In this document: positions 25,265 to 34,342 of the stretch, one piece after another
Numbering within the stretch: position 1 is the stretch's first letter
Layout: each line of letters starts with the position of its first letter
Assembly: GCF_012849055.1 (NCBI RefSeq)
Contig: NZ_CP051678.1
Location: forward strand, 186,001-250,000
Direction of reading: 5' to 3'
DNA: 64,000 bases
DNA from: Spirosoma rhododendri
GTDB lineage: Bacteria > Bacteroidota > Bacteroidia > Cytophagales > Spirosomataceae
The notes under the pieces: generated by a model
What the model saw: the letters and a program-made list of their open reading frames with translations, nothing else
Told to the model about the DNA's origin: nothing
Databases searched by the model: none
Translations under genes and position numbers: made by a program

Positions 25265-25784
25265 CTTGACACTTGTTTTCTAAGGGTTTACTACATTCAT
25301 TATAATAGGCATAGTCCTCGGCACTCAGGTTCAAGCGTAAAAACTCATCCATGCCTATATCGTGCCGCTCCAGTAGGTAACGCAGGAAAGGGATACTGGT
25401 TTTAGCTTTGTCCAGTCCTTCCCGTACCATTGTTCGACGCAGCCCTTCGTGTGGAAACCCTTCCAGATACTCCTCAAAATAGGCGGTCAACAACTCCCGA
25501 GCGGAACTGCTCTCCCTTGAAGTGGTGGTCTGTTGCTCTAACCAGTTGATCACCCCATCAAGTGAGTTCGTTGAGGGCGAATCGGTTGATGGGCTAAATA
25601 CCAGTAGATCAGTAGCCCGTTGGTAGTATCGGTAGCTTGCATTCCCGATCCGAAAGAAGCGAGCCATAGACGCCCGCTGGTCTTGGGGTAAGCTGGCTAG
25701 GGCATCGGCTTGATCCTGATTATATTTTTCGATGGGGTGACGCATAAGGTTGCAAATTAGGTGTGGATGCTCGTTGACTGACAA
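25254..25784 (-). CDS. Hypothetical cargo protein downstream of XRE regulator
   Basis: A helical, acidic protein of 176 residues, or 163 if it starts at the ATG at 25745. Segments include DQADALASLPQDQRASMARF and HDIGMDEFLRLNLSAEDYAY. It overlaps the end of the XRE gene by 28 bp if the first ATG is used. It is the last gene of a three-gene set (172-residue protein, XRE regulator, this gene) on the same strand. The function is unknown; the arrangement suggests a toxin-antitoxin or regulatory module such as Tn3-family elements often carry. Confidence 0.55.
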   Translation of the reverse strand: MSVNEHPHLICNLMRHPIEKYNQDQADALASLPQDQRASMARFFRIGNASYRYYQRATDLLVFSPSTDSPSTNSLDGVINWLEQQTTTSRESSSARELLTAYFEEYLEGFPHEGLRRTMVREGLDKAKTSIPFLRYLLERHDIGMDEFLRLNLSAEDYAYYNECSKPLENKCQENP

Positions 25785-26122
25785 GTTTGATAGGCTGCCG
25801 TTACTAAGGCCGACAAAACTTGGGCGGCCGAAAGTGTAAGGGAGGGATCTGAACGGATCAAGTCCACAATTTTAGCCTGCGAATAGGTGGCGGTTCCAGT
25901 CTCACTATCCGATTCGATGAAGAATGTATTCGGTGATACGTTCAGCCACTCGCAGATCCGGGTAAAGACGTGCATATCGGGAAAGTGGTTACTCTCTAAT
26001 CGGTATAGTGTCGAAGCACTCACCGTACCCAGTTCATCGGCGATCTCTCGATAGCTTCGGCCCGCTCGCTGTTGCCTGATCATCACGCCCAACTTATTGG
26101 CGTCAAAAACTAACTTTGCCAT
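25757..26122 (-). CDS. XRE-family helix-turn-helix regulator
   Basis: A 121-residue protein. Residues about 10-65 form an HTH of the Cro/C1 type: LGVMIRQQRAGRSYREIADE, then STLYRLESNHFPDMHVFTRI and CEWLNVSPNTFF. The C-terminal half (SLTLSAAQVLSALVTAAYQT) is helical. It starts one base after the stop of the upstream 172-residue gene, so the two are probably co-transcribed. A repressor or antitoxin-like role for the cargo operon is likely but inferred. Confidence 0.8.
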   Translation of the reverse strand: MAKLVFDANKLGVMIRQQRAGRSYREIADELGTVSASTLYRLESNHFPDMHVFTRICEWLNVSPNTFFIESDSETGTATYSQAKIVDLIRSDPSLTLSAAQVLSALVTAAYQTCQSTSIHT

Positions 26123-26123
26123 C

Positions 26124-26642
26124 TCAACTGATTCGGAATAGCTTACCCCGCTCGAACATTGTCTGTAGCGGTACCTCGGTCATGATCTCTTCCATGCGCG
26201 CATCAACCGCAACCGCGTTGGTATACTGCCCGTCCTGCTTCTCCAGACAATCCCGAATTTTCTCCGCCAGTATCGGTGGGATCGTGAACGTTTTCATAGC
26301 GGCAATAACGTTGGTATGCGCATCCAACACAAAGAAGATAATCGTATTGCCTGACCCATTCAACCAGGCATTGGCATGCTCATCGGTGAGTGTGTGAATA
26401 TTCAGGATAACCTCAAACGCCATCTTACCGGGCCAGTTTAATAGCACAAATGGGATGGCATCTTTCTGGTAGAGACCCACGTGCATGGCTGTTGACGCTA
26501 ACCCCTTGTCAAGCTGAGGTTGGCTTGAATGAAGTACGATATTAAAAAAGCCATTGGGTATGATCATGGCCCGGGGGGCATCGAAGCCAACCCGCTTTAA
26601 CTCGGGGTGAGGGAATACGTCACCAATGTGATAGACCAGCAT
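26124..26642 (-). CDS. Hypothetical protein paired with XRE regulator
   Basis: A 172-residue protein, MLVYHIGDVFPHPELKRVGF at the start, with a mixed alpha/beta composition. A repeated aliphatic pattern (IPFVLLNWPGKMAFEVILNI, NTIIFFVLDAHTNVIAAMKT) points to a beta-sheet core. It starts 5 bp downstream of the tnpR stop and ends one base before the XRE start. No family is recognised. As the partner of an XRE protein in a transposon it could be a toxin, but no catalytic motif is visible. Confidence 0.55.
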   Translation of the reverse strand: MLVYHIGDVFPHPELKRVGFDAPRAMIIPNGFFNIVLHSSQPQLDKGLASTAMHVGLYQKDAIPFVLLNWPGKMAFEVILNIHTLTDEHANAWLNGSGNTIIFFVLDAHTNVIAAMKTFTIPPILAEKIRDCLEKQDGQYTNAVAVDARMEEIMTEVPLQTMFERGKLFRIS

Positions 26643-26647
26643 AGAAA

Positions 26648-27292
26648 CTAATAAATAGGGGTTGGTGGGGTTTGTAAAGCCTTTGCCTTTCGCTCAATGT
26701 ATTTTTTCAGGGAAAGGTATTTGCCGTATTTCAGATGGACGTCGATGATAGCTCGAATGGGAACACCTAAATTTTTTAGATCCATGATGCGATTATAATC
26801 TTTGTCATAGATCGAGGCCTGAACAACTCCTTTGGGTTTACCTAAAATGACCCCTCGTTCCCTGCGTGCTCTCAACCCTTCTTTCGTCCGCTCCGAGACA
26901 AAATCACGTTCCAGTTCAGCCATTAGACTAAAAACGGTCAGTAATACTTTGGTCATCATATCCTGATGATTCTTGGGGTCAATATCAAGGCCCTGTTTGA
27001 TCATGACGACCCGGCACTTTTTTTCCTCTATGAGTTTCTTGACTAAACTTAGCACTTGCTGGGTCGAGCGACCCAGCCGTGAAAGCTCCGAAACGATGAT
27101 CGTGTCAACACTGGTCACCTTGTCGACTAGCTCGGTAATACGACGCTTCTTTTCCGATTGACGAGTGGACACATCAACCTCGATCCATTCATCGACAATC
27201 ATCTTCCGCTCGACTACGTAGCGAGCAATCAGACTCTTTTGACCCTCGGCCGTCTGATCCGTTTTTGATACCCGGACATACCCAAAAATCAT
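26648..27292 (-). CDS. tnpR: TnpR, Tn3-family serine resolvase
   Basis: A 214-residue serine recombinase: GYVRVSKTDQ puts the active serine at residue 9, ELSRLGRS carries the conserved arginine region, and ELERDFVSERTKEGLRARRE leads to the DNA-binding part. The C-terminal end is longer and more basic than usual (LSLKKYIERKAKAL) and lacks an obvious HTH. It is divergent from tnpA across 126 bp, the normal place for the res site. It would resolve the cointegrates formed by replicative transposition. Confidence 0.85.
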   Translation of the reverse strand: MIFGYVRVSKTDQTAEGQKSLIARYVVERKMIVDEWIEVDVSTRQSEKKRRITELVDKVTSVDTIIVSELSRLGRSTQQVLSLVKKLIEEKKCRVVMIKQGLDIDPKNHQDMMTKVLLTVFSLMAELERDFVSERTKEGLRARRERGVILGKPKGVVQASIYDKDYNRIMDLKNLGVPIRAIIDVHLKYGKYLSLKKYIERKAKALQTPPTPIY

Positions 27293-27418
27293 AAGAAAAA
27301 TTGCTTTTACTCTTAAGGCAGTATTACGTACTAAAGGTAACGAATCGTGATGTACTTACACGTACCTTTATTGCATAAAGTTTATACGCTTTAAAACGGT
27401 CGTTATTACTATCACCCA
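27293..27418. promoter_or_regulatory. Candidate res site and divergent promoters between tnpR and tnpA
   Basis: The 126-bp gap holds imperfect inverted motifs, for instance GTACTAAAGGTAACG and CGTACCTTTATTGC around 27335-27382. In Tn3-family elements this is where the resolvase binds and where both genes are transcribed. Individual subsites cannot be assigned by eye. Confidence 0.5.
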
Positions 27419-30400
27419 ATGCCTACTATTCGGCCCATTTTAGAAAAAGGCCAGCAACGTGAGTTTGAGACACCACCTACCTTCACCTATGCTCAACGTC
27501 GGTTCTTCTTTCAAATTACCGATGAAATCAAGCCGCTGCTGGCGGGTCTGGATACCCCGGCTAACCAGGCTGGTTTTCTGGTCCAGCTAGGCTACTTCCG
27601 GGCGACCAGCCGGTTCTTCTCCCCAGCTACTTTTGTGGGAAAAGACTGGGAGTTTGCCGCTCGACGGGTGTCTCGGAAAGGAACGCCACTACCTACTCAG
27701 CACTATGCTGACTCAACTGCCCGGCGTCATCGGAGCCTGATCCTGTCGGTGCTGGAGGTGATGCCCTTTACCCAGGCGGTCCGGGAGCAATGTCAACGGG
27801 AAGCGAATGAACTCGTTAGGCAGGGGCTGCGGCCACCTCAGGTGTTCGGGAGCTTATGTGACTTCCTAAGGAGCCACCGCATGGAGATACCGATTTACTC
27901 CGCGTTTGTCGATATAATCAACCAGGCCATTCGGGCCTTCGATGCTCATTTGCGCCAGGTACTCCATACTCAACTGGATGAAGCGCAGCGGGCGGCTCTT
28001 TACTCCCTGTTAGTGCAAACGGCCGACGACAAAACACCCCCGCATACGACGGCACCCATGCAATTGACGCAACTCCGTACTACGCAGGAGCTGATGAACC
28101 TAAAAGCCATTCGTGAAAATGTCAGGCACTTTTGTCGGTTAAAGACGCTCTATCACCAGTGTCGACCAATTCTGGGGGCATTAGCCTTACACGAAGCCGT
28201 GGTCGAAGACTACGCCTTAGAAGTCATGCGGAGCCGAAGCTGGCAGGTCAAACGATGGGTGGGACAGGAACTGCACCTGTTGTGTTTTATCCAGTATCAG
28301 TACTTTTACCTCAACGATACCTTGGCTAAAACCCTGGTCATGGCCACCGAAAACAGCGTCAATCAATGCGAAAAACGCTATAAGCTGGACCGGCAGGAAC
28401 GGTATGATCATAACCTGGGCCAGTTAACCGATATTCTTCAGGAGTATATCAGTCAGGCCGGGCGACTGGACCGGATGCAGGAAGTGAGTTATGACTTCTC
28501 CAAACCCTTAGACGAGAAGTTCAAGACGTTACTGACTACGCTGCGCAGCCCCGAGACGGCCTCTTTTCTGGCTAAGTTGCCTCTGGTGCGCGACTTGTAC
28601 GCCCAAACGAGTCGGCATCTCAAGGATGGGGATTACTACGATGAGATCGCTCAGGGATCGCAGAAGTTGCAGAACCGGGTGGCCGACTTGATTCGACACT
28701 TGGAGTTCAGCACGGAACCCGCTGGCGAAGAACTGGCCAAGGCGATTCGATTCTTCCAGCAGAAAGACGGTGTGCTAACGGGTAGCGTTCCGACTGACTT
28801 TTTAAAGCCCTCTGAACGGGTAAACATCCGGGATGCTGATGGTAAACTGCGCGTCAGCCTGTACAAGGCCCTACTGGCCCGGCACATTACGCGGGGCATC
28901 AAAGCGGGTAGTGTCTATCTGCCTATGTCACATCAATATAAGTCGGTGGACGATTATCTGATCGACGACCAGATCTGGCAAACGACCAAACAAACCCTGT
29001 TGGAACGAGCGGGTATGCGCCATCTGGAATGCTGGGAAACGGTTGCCGATGAGCTACGAGGTCGGTTACGGGCTCAATTTGGGGACACCATGGCCCGCAT
29101 CGATTCGGGCGAAAACCTATGGGTTGAAAAGCGTAAAGACAATACACTGCGCTTCAAAACACCCGTATTGGATGAGTCAGACGATAAAGCTTCGGTGGAT
29201 TTGTTTCCTCAGGATCGGGTCATTCCGCTCTACGAAGTACTGGAAACGGTTAACCGGGTCTGTCAGTTCTCTGATACATTCAAAGCAGCCCGTCTGGATC
29301 ATGGGCGGGAACGGCCCGCTGCCAATCTATTTCTGGCCGGCATCATCGGCCTGGGTTGCAATCTGACGACACAACGAGTGGCTAAAACGGCCAAAAACTT
29401 ATCGGCCGCCACCTTAGGAACAACCGTACGGAACTATTTCAGTTCGGCCAACTTGCTCCGGGCAAATGACCAGGTCAGTGCGTTGATTGAACAGATGAAT
29501 GTGGGGGCTTTCTTTGATCACAATCCACATGGTAAACATACCTCCAGCGATGGGCAGAAATTCGCTGTGGGTTTCGATTCGATCCACAGCACCTATTCAG
29601 CGAAATATTTCGGTAAAGAAAAAGGCATCACCATTTACAGTTTCATTAACGCGATTCATGATCTGTTTTATTCGACGGCCTTTTCGGCTTCTGACCGCGA
29701 AGCCTGGTATGTCGTTGACGGGCTGATGCACAACGATGTAGTACGCTCCCAGATTCACTCAACTGATTCTCATGGTGCTACCGATCCCGTGTTTAGTGTA
29801 TCGTATCTACTAGGGATTGACTTTCAGCCACGTCTGGCTGGTTTGCATCGGCAGAAGCTGCACGGCATGGCTGGCGTATCTATGGGCCATTCGACGGATT
29901 ATCAATTGGCCATTGGTGAGGAGATGGATGAAGCCCTTGTGGCCCGGCAATGGGATCGTATTCTGCGCTTACTGGTCAGTTTTAAACTAAAGTATACACT
30001 GGCCTCGCTGGTGATGAAGCGACTCAACTCATATGCGCTACAGAACCCGCTGTATCAGGCACTGAAAGAGTTGGGGAAGGTAGTGAGGACTGAATTTCTG
30101 CTACGTTATATGAATGACGAACAAATGCGCCATCGTTCGCATCAGCAACAGGAGAAGATTGAAAGTGCTCATGCCCTAAGCCGGGCTGTAAGTTATGGCA
30201 ATAACGGTGTGCTTCAATATGCCAATCAGGAAGAGTTGCTGACCATGCAGGGCTGTAAGCGGTTGATTGAAAACTCAGTCATTTGCTGGAATTACCTGTA
30301 TCTGAGCCGTTTATTAGTCAACGCGACCAAAGCGGAGCGAACGGCTATTTTGGATATGCTCCCCCGCACATCACCGGTTGCCTGGCAACATATCAATTTT

Positions 30401-30502
30401 CAAGGCGAATTTAATTTTGATGAAGACTCAGGGCGCGATCCATTGGAAGCATCCTTACTAGCTATTTTATCCTATGAGCCAGAAGCAGTTAAAGCCTCAT
30501 AA
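27419..30502 (+). CDS. tnpA: TnpA, Tn3-family transposase
   Basis: A 1027-residue transposase, the usual Tn3-family length. The N-terminal part has the DUF4158-type region (FTYAQRRFFFQITDEIKPLL, GFLVQLGYFRATSRFF). The C-terminal catalytic domain includes GLGCNLTTQRVAKTAKNLS, an FDSIHSTYSAKYFG block and HSTDSHGATDPVFSVSYLLG, carrying the acidic residues of the DDE site, then GNNGVLQYANQEELLTMQGC near the end. It catalyses replicative transposition to cointegrates. The frame is intact. It could also act in trans on the two miniature elements, whose ends resemble those of this transposon. Confidence 0.95.
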   Translation: MPTIRPILEKGQQREFETPPTFTYAQRRFFFQITDEIKPLLAGLDTPANQAGFLVQLGYFRATSRFFSPATFVGKDWEFAARRVSRKGTPLPTQHYADSTARRHRSLILSVLEVMPFTQAVREQCQREANELVRQGLRPPQVFGSLCDFLRSHRMEIPIYSAFVDIINQAIRAFDAHLRQVLHTQLDEAQRAALYSLLVQTADDKTPPHTTAPMQLTQLRTTQELMNLKAIRENVRHFCRLKTLYHQCRPILGALALHEAVVEDYALEVMRSRSWQVKRWVGQELHLLCFIQYQYFYLNDTLAKTLVMATENSVNQCEKRYKLDRQERYDHNLGQLTDILQEYISQAGRLDRMQEVSYDFSKPLDEKFKTLLTTLRSPETASFLAKLPLVRDLYAQTSRHLKDGDYYDEIAQGSQKLQNRVADLIRHLEFSTEPAGEELAKAIRFFQQKDGVLTGSVPTDFLKPSERVNIRDADGKLRVSLYKALLARHITRGIKAGSVYLPMSHQYKSVDDYLIDDQIWQTTKQTLLERAGMRHLECWETVADELRGRLRAQFGDTMARIDSGENLWVEKRKDNTLRFKTPVLDESDDKASVDLFPQDRVIPLYEVLETVNRVCQFSDTFKAARLDHGRERPAANLFLAGIIGLGCNLTTQRVAKTAKNLSAATLGTTVRNYFSSANLLRANDQVSALIEQMNVGAFFDHNPHGKHTSSDGQKFAVGFDSIHSTYSAKYFGKEKGITIYSFINAIHDLFYSTAFSASDREAWYVVDGLMHNDVVRSQIHSTDSHGATDPVFSVSYLLGIDFQPRLAGLHRQKLHGMAGVSMGHSTDYQLAIGEEMDEALVARQWDRILRLLVSFKLKYTLASLVMKRLNSYALQNPLYQALKELGKVVRTEFLLRYMNDEQMRHRSHQQQEKIESAHALSRAVSYGNNGVLQYANQEELLTMQGCKRLIENSVICWNYLYLSRLLVNATKAERTAILDMLPRTSPVAWQHINFQGEFNFDEDSGRDPLEASLLAILSYEPEAVKAS

Positions 30503-30523
30503 TTAGCTAGAAAACAGCTAATT
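30501..30523 (+). terminator. Hairpin after tnpA
   Basis: Perfect 8-bp arms AATTAGCT and AGCTAATT with a 7-base loop overlap the tnpA stop. The stem is short and AT-rich with no clear T-tract, so it is a weak candidate. Confidence 0.4.
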
Positions 30524-30546
30524 AAAGCCTTTACGTGGCGGATTTA

Positions 30547-31749
30547 CAGACTACTGGACAAAACAGAATCGACGTGGTTTTGCCAACTTAAAAATACATA
30601 GCAGGTAGCCCATAAACTGATCAAAAACTAGCAGCGTCGCATTGAGCACCTCCAATCCCTTTTTGAACAGTGACTGCGCCGGACTGCTAGTGCCATTTTG
30701 GTAGGTTTTTGTCCCGATTTGATCGCTGACCGCTTCGCCCGCTTTTACACTCAGTACGTAGGCAAAGACGACCACGGCTAGGAGCAGTTCAATCTTAGTC
30801 GATTGTTTGAAGTTCATTGATTCCAAATGGAACCCGTTCGTTTTGAGGGCTTTAAAACACTGCTCGATGCGCCACCGCTTGCGATAATGAGCCGGTACAA
30901 CCTGAGCATTCTCCAGACTAGTCAGCCAATAAAAGACCGGTTCTGCCCGCTTGCGCGGATCCTTCGGCGGGCGCGGATCTTCGTTGCGACACATCACTAG
31001 TTTGAGCCGACAGTCAGCCCAGTTTAGCCAAGTCCACACGGGCCGTTTCCGGCGCATGGCCTTTCTCTCCAGTGTCGGATAGCTTGTAAGTGTATCATGT
31101 TTGTAGCACTCGCGTTGTATCCGAATCACAAAATCGATCCCTTCTTGATGAAGAAAAGTAAACCAGAGTTTACCCGTGTACTCCCGGTCAGCTAACAGAA
31201 TCTTCCCCTTCAGATTGTACAGTTGAGCGGCTTCTTCCATAAATGACTGCCGCTCATGTGAATTACTGTGACCCTTTTTGTCGAGATCACGCCACAAAAT
31301 GGGTATGGCAACTCCTTGATAAATAAAACTTAACACGAGTAGATGCACATCTTTCTGACCTAATCGCCAAGTAGTTGCATCTAAAATAAGGTACCTAACC
31401 CGGCCACTAAGCAGCGTAAACGTGCACCGCAAAATGGCTTTGGTCAACTGCTGTGGCTGGCTCGTATTGAAAAAACGGATGAGTCGTTTATAGTGGCTGG
31501 CGGGTTGTCGGTTTGCCTTACCTAAGAGTGTAGCCAAGCGGTCTTTGACGGTGTTCATGTTGCTACTTCGGCTGGTGACCAGAGCCTGAGCAATAAGGAA
31601 CAAGTTTTTGACGATTCCCCGGCTGAAGGGCGCTAAATGGGGCGTAAGTTGCTGAAAAGTAACAGGAAGCATCGGAGGTTGGGGCTATGTGTCAGTTAGA
31701 CCCAATTTAACTAGACTAGGCTCACGTTCTTAAAATGTCCAGTAGTCTG
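30547..31749. mobile_element. IS4-family insertion sequence inserted in the transposon's right end
   Basis: 1203 bp, with perfect 14-bp terminal repeats CAGACTACTGGACA and TGTCCAGTAGTCTG. It is flanked by a 9-bp direct repeat GCGGATTTA (30538-30546 and 31750-31758), a target duplication within the Tn3 terminal repeat. The intact ends and duplication indicate a recent insertion. The right terminal repeat of the transposon is now split, so the Tn3 unit may be unable to move. Confidence 0.9.
30551..31672 (-). CDS. IS4-family DDE transposase
   Basis: A 373-residue transposase filling most of the IS. The DDE residues are suggested by LILDATTWRLG (first Asp), KILLADREYTG (second Asp) and the C-terminal YRKRWRIEQCFKALK, which matches the IS4-family Y-(2)-R-(3)-E-(6)-K signature exactly. 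The start at 31672 is about 75 bp inside the right end, which leaves room for a promoter. The frame is intact, so the IS is presumably active. Confidence 0.9.
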   Translation of the reverse strand: MLPVTFQQLTPHLAPFSRGIVKNLFLIAQALVTSRSSNMNTVKDRLATLLGKANRQPASHYKRLIRFFNTSQPQQLTKAILRCTFTLLSGRVRYLILDATTWRLGQKDVHLLVLSFIYQGVAIPILWRDLDKKGHSNSHERQSFMEEAAQLYNLKGKILLADREYTGKLWFTFLHQEGIDFVIRIQRECYKHDTLTSYPTLERKAMRRKRPVWTWLNWADCRLKLVMCRNEDPRPPKDPRKRAEPVFYWLTSLENAQVVPAHYRKRWRIEQCFKALKTNGFHLESMNFKQSTKIELLLAVVVFAYVLSVKAGEAVSDQIGTKTYQNGTSSPAQSLFKKGLEVLNATLLVFDQFMGYLLCIFKLAKPRRFCFVQ

Positions 31750-31780
31750 GCGGATTTACCCTAAATGTGTTAGCTACCCC

Positions 31781-32338
31781 AATAAGAAGGCGATCTGCAC
31801 GGCACCGTCATTCGGCCGGGGTGTATCAGATATGGACACGATCAGCCAGGCACTGATCACCCACCTGAGCCGGGCAGCTGAGAAGTTACGCCGGCAGGGC
31901 TCGTCAGCCAGTGCGGTAACGGTGTTTCTGCATACCAACCGGCACAAGATCACTGCCCATAACGGGCAAGCCGCCAAACAGTACCACGGGAGTCGTACGG
32001 CCGAACTACCCCACGCCTGCAACAGCACGGCTGAATTAGTCAGCTACGCCCACGCCTTGCTGAAGGCAGTTTTTAAGTTCGGCTACGAATACCAGAAAGT
32101 GGGGGTTATGCTGTCGGGGCTCGTGCCGGATAGCCATGTGCAACAACACCTATTTGCCGAGCTGCCCGACGAGCGACTGAGCAAATTATCCGGCCTGATG
32201 GACGCACTAAATAAACGCTACGGGCGCGACCGCATACGACTAGCTGGGGCAGGATATGACTCAAGTTGGCATCATAAACGACAGTGGATGTCAAAACGTC
32301 GGACTACGGACTGGAAGGAGATATTGACCGTTCGGTGA
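31781..32338 (+). pseudogene. umuC: 3' fragment of a umuC-like Y-family DNA polymerase gene
   Basis: Coding begins at the outer edge of the transposon (NKKAICTAPSFGRGVSD, 31781) and runs 185 codons. AAEKLRRQGSSASAVTVFLH matches the little-finger region of UmuC, and FKFGYEYQKVGVMLSGLVPD with ALNKRYGRDRIRLAGAGYD matches its C-terminal DUF4113-type end. The palm and fingers domains with the catalytic acids are missing. The 5' part is not found at the other end of the transposon, so DNA has been lost or moved. Translation from the internal ATG at 31832 would give a non-catalytic remnant. Confidence 0.85.
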
Positions 32339-32389
32339 TCGCGTTGGGCGAACAGGCAGGCTTGAGTATTCCTACGTAACCGGGGTAAG

Positions 32390-32707
32390 CTAGAAATAAA
32401 AAACTAGCACCAACGGCCCGTCGGCAACGTTACGGCCTGTATTGAACTTGATCAATTTCGATAGATTGTAGTATTGCTTGTACCCGTAGCTATCCGCGAT
32501 TGTCAAAAATTGCCCTTCAATCGCAAAAACAGCACCGTATTGCTGCTGTACGGTGCCTACGATTACGTTTGCCAGTCTAACGTTTTTTTCATTAACAACA
32601 GCCTGAACTGACTGAGCCATTTTCTCGCCTTCGGTTACCACATCTTTCTGACAAGCTCCAGTTGTGATTAATAAAAGGCACAACGACAATACTTTAAGTG
32701 CTTTCAT
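32390..32707 (-). CDS. Small hypothetical lipoprotein
   Basis: About 105 residues from the ATG at 32707, which gives a lipoprotein signal peptide ending TTGAC (C19). The mature part has LANVIVGTVQQQYGAVFAIE and QFLTIADSYGYKQYYNLSKL and ends in VLVFYF. No family is recognised. It lies downstream of the 501-residue lipoprotein on the same strand, but a terminator hairpin separates them, so independent transcription is likely. Confidence 0.6.
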   Translation of the reverse strand: MKALKVLSLCLLLITTGACQKDVVTEGEKMAQSVQAVVNEKNVRLANVIVGTVQQQYGAVFAIEGQFLTIADSYGYKQYYNLSKLIKFNTGRNVADGPLVLVFYF

Positions 32708-32787
32708 AAGAGTTCGTTGAGATAGAATCTTGAGCAAGTATGCCAATAAAGACATGTAGGCTTACCCAATACTTACACGTGACGCAC

Positions 32788-32820
32788 AAAAAGCCCCAAC
32801 CGGTTCGGAAGGGGCTTTTT
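32788..32820. terminator. Strong bidirectional terminator
   Basis: Perfect 10-bp arms AAAAAGCCCC and GGGGCTTTTT with a 13-base loop give a GC stem with A- and T-tracts on both sides. It lies just after the stop of the 501-residue lipoprotein gene read on the minus strand. Confidence 0.85.
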
Positions 32821-32836
32821 GGGACTATCATCTTTC

Positions 32837-34342
32837 TTACCAAGGACTCTGGCCCTCTGGAATATTCACATCTGAAAACGTCCTGTTGCCTTCTAAAAAC
32901 GTCCGTGCAACTGTGTAGTGGCGGGAACCGTTTCGGGGAACCACTTCAAATGAAACGCGAATGCCAACAACGCCAAGCTCTGGGGTTTCAAGCTCATTGT
33001 CATTTCCTTGTATGCCCACAGAAGGACCCGTCAAATAGTTACTTCCTTGTATGTTTTCGACTGTACCACGAAAGTTATGCTGTCCTCCATCATAACCAGT
33101 CAAAACGGCGTCGTATCTGATATTTTGAATATCCACTTCCACATCCTTCACATTGTTATTCCAGATAAGGCGGAATGAATTTGGATCGACGGTGTATAGA
33201 AACGAACGTTTTTCATCGACTGACTGACCGTTTATCGTTCTGGGCTGATGAAACGTTGTTTGCTGAATAGTAGGCCCGTTTGAAATGTAGAACAACCCAT
33301 ACGGTTTATCGTATTGAGACACGCCGGTCGACAAAGGATATTCTTCCGCAATCAAATCAGCGGTGCTGGAGATAGTTCCGTTCAAGTCTATTTTGGAGTC
33401 CAGTGTCAGGCGCGTTTCTTTAGTTTCTCCAGTACCGAATATGCCATTGAAGATACCTTTTACAATGCCGCTTACTCCGGCCGTTATTGCATCGGTTACT
33501 CCACTCAATGCCGCCGAGCCTAATTTATTAATAAGCGAGGCTTCATCATCAGCGGCTCCACTGACTGTTACATTGCCTCCCTTATTGGATATGTTAACAG
33601 AATTGCCACTGGTGAATGAGAACGTATTGCCACCACCATCAGCAGCAACCTTTCCGCTTAACGTCCCGGACTCTTTACCATTCAATGCTACTTTAGCATC
33701 ATTCAGCCCCTGTAGTATCCAGCTTAAGTTAACCGTTTTGCCTCCATTATTTTCATCGTACGGGATCTCAAACTCTACACCGTACCATTGAAGCGGGGGC
33801 ACGCCGCCACTAGCGGCCAAGGCAACAGAGCGACTATTGCTACCGATGCCTACTATGCTTTTTGCTGCATAGTTTAGGAAGGGGGTGTCTGACGACCCAC
33901 TTGATAGTTTGAAGGTGTGTAAAAGCGAACTCGCATCTTGGCCCTGATTTGAATTACCGTACCGATAAAAGTAGAACCGTATTAACCCTCGATAGCGATT
34001 ATACAGCACAAAATAGAGATAAGGTGGTATGGAAGAAGTGTTAAACGTATTGTACACCAATGACCATCCATCTGATTTGTGGTAATCATACTTCATATTG
34101 TCTTCTAGGTAGGCGACTGACCCTCCTCCGTCCCACGGGCTAGGAATTGTTGTGTTCGATGGAAAAGGCATCCTTTGGTGGTCACTTTCGCCAGTATCCC
34201 AGTTTAGGGGATAAGAGGCAATTATCGTTTGTGCCTTAGCCCCGGAGTGAGCAGCTGTTACGGGTGGCTCAAGGCCCACTTTAGAGCAGCTAATCGACAG
34301 GATAGCTAGTGTACTAATGACAGCATAAACAAGAGTTTTCAT
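32837..34342 (-). CDS. Large hypothetical secreted lipoprotein
   Basis: A 501-residue protein with a lipoprotein signal (LAILSISC, C19). The mature part begins with an aromatic-rich segment (YFVLYNRYRGLIRFYFYRYG). A Gly/Ser-rich middle with small-residue repeats follows (AALSGVTDAITAGVSGIVKG), resembling a loop or membrane-interacting hairpin. A beta-rich C-terminus ends the protein (ELGVVGIRVSFEVVPRNGSR). No family is recognised. The hydrophobic Gly-rich stretch near residues 275-300 is unusual for a lipoprotein and could be a pore-forming or lipid-contacting segment; this is only a suggestion. Confidence 0.6.
   Translation of the reverse strand: MKTLVYAVISTLAILSISCSKVGLEPPVTAAHSGAKAQTIIASYPLNWDTGESDHQRMPFPSNTTIPSPWDGGGSVAYLEDNMKYDYHKSDGWSLVYNTFNTSSIPPYLYFVLYNRYRGLIRFYFYRYGNSNQGQDASSLLHTFKLSSGSSDTPFLNYAAKSIVGIGSNSRSVALAASGGVPPLQWYGVEFEIPYDENNGGKTVNLSWILQGLNDAKVALNGKESGTLSGKVAADGGGNTFSFTSGNSVNISNKGGNVTVSGAADDEASLINKLGSAALSGVTDAITAGVSGIVKGIFNGIFGTGETKETRLTLDSKIDLNGTISSTADLIAEEYPLSTGVSQYDKPYGLFYISNGPTIQQTTFHQPRTINGQSVDEKRSFLYTVDPNSFRLIWNNNVKDVEVDIQNIRYDAVLTGYDGGQHNFRGTVENIQGSNYLTGPSVGIQGNDNELETPELGVVGIRVSFEVVPRNGSRHYTVARTFLEGNRTFSDVNIPEGQSPW

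Larger units (their letters stand above)
24639..31780. mobile_element. Tn3-family transposon with XRE-centred cargo and an IS4-family insertion
   Basis: The left terminal repeat at 24641-24673 (GGTAGCTAACACATTTAGGG..., CCGCCACG) is matched by an inverted right repeat ending at 31780. The right repeat is split by an IS at 30547-31749 whose removal restores ...CGTGGCGGATTTACCC.... Inside are a cargo of small genes, the resolvase tnpR, a 126-bp intergenic region and tnpA. About 7.1 kb in total, or 5.9 kb without the IS. The two flanks are fragments of unrelated genes with no 5-bp direct repeat, so the element has been involved in deletion or recombination since insertion. Confidence 0.9.
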
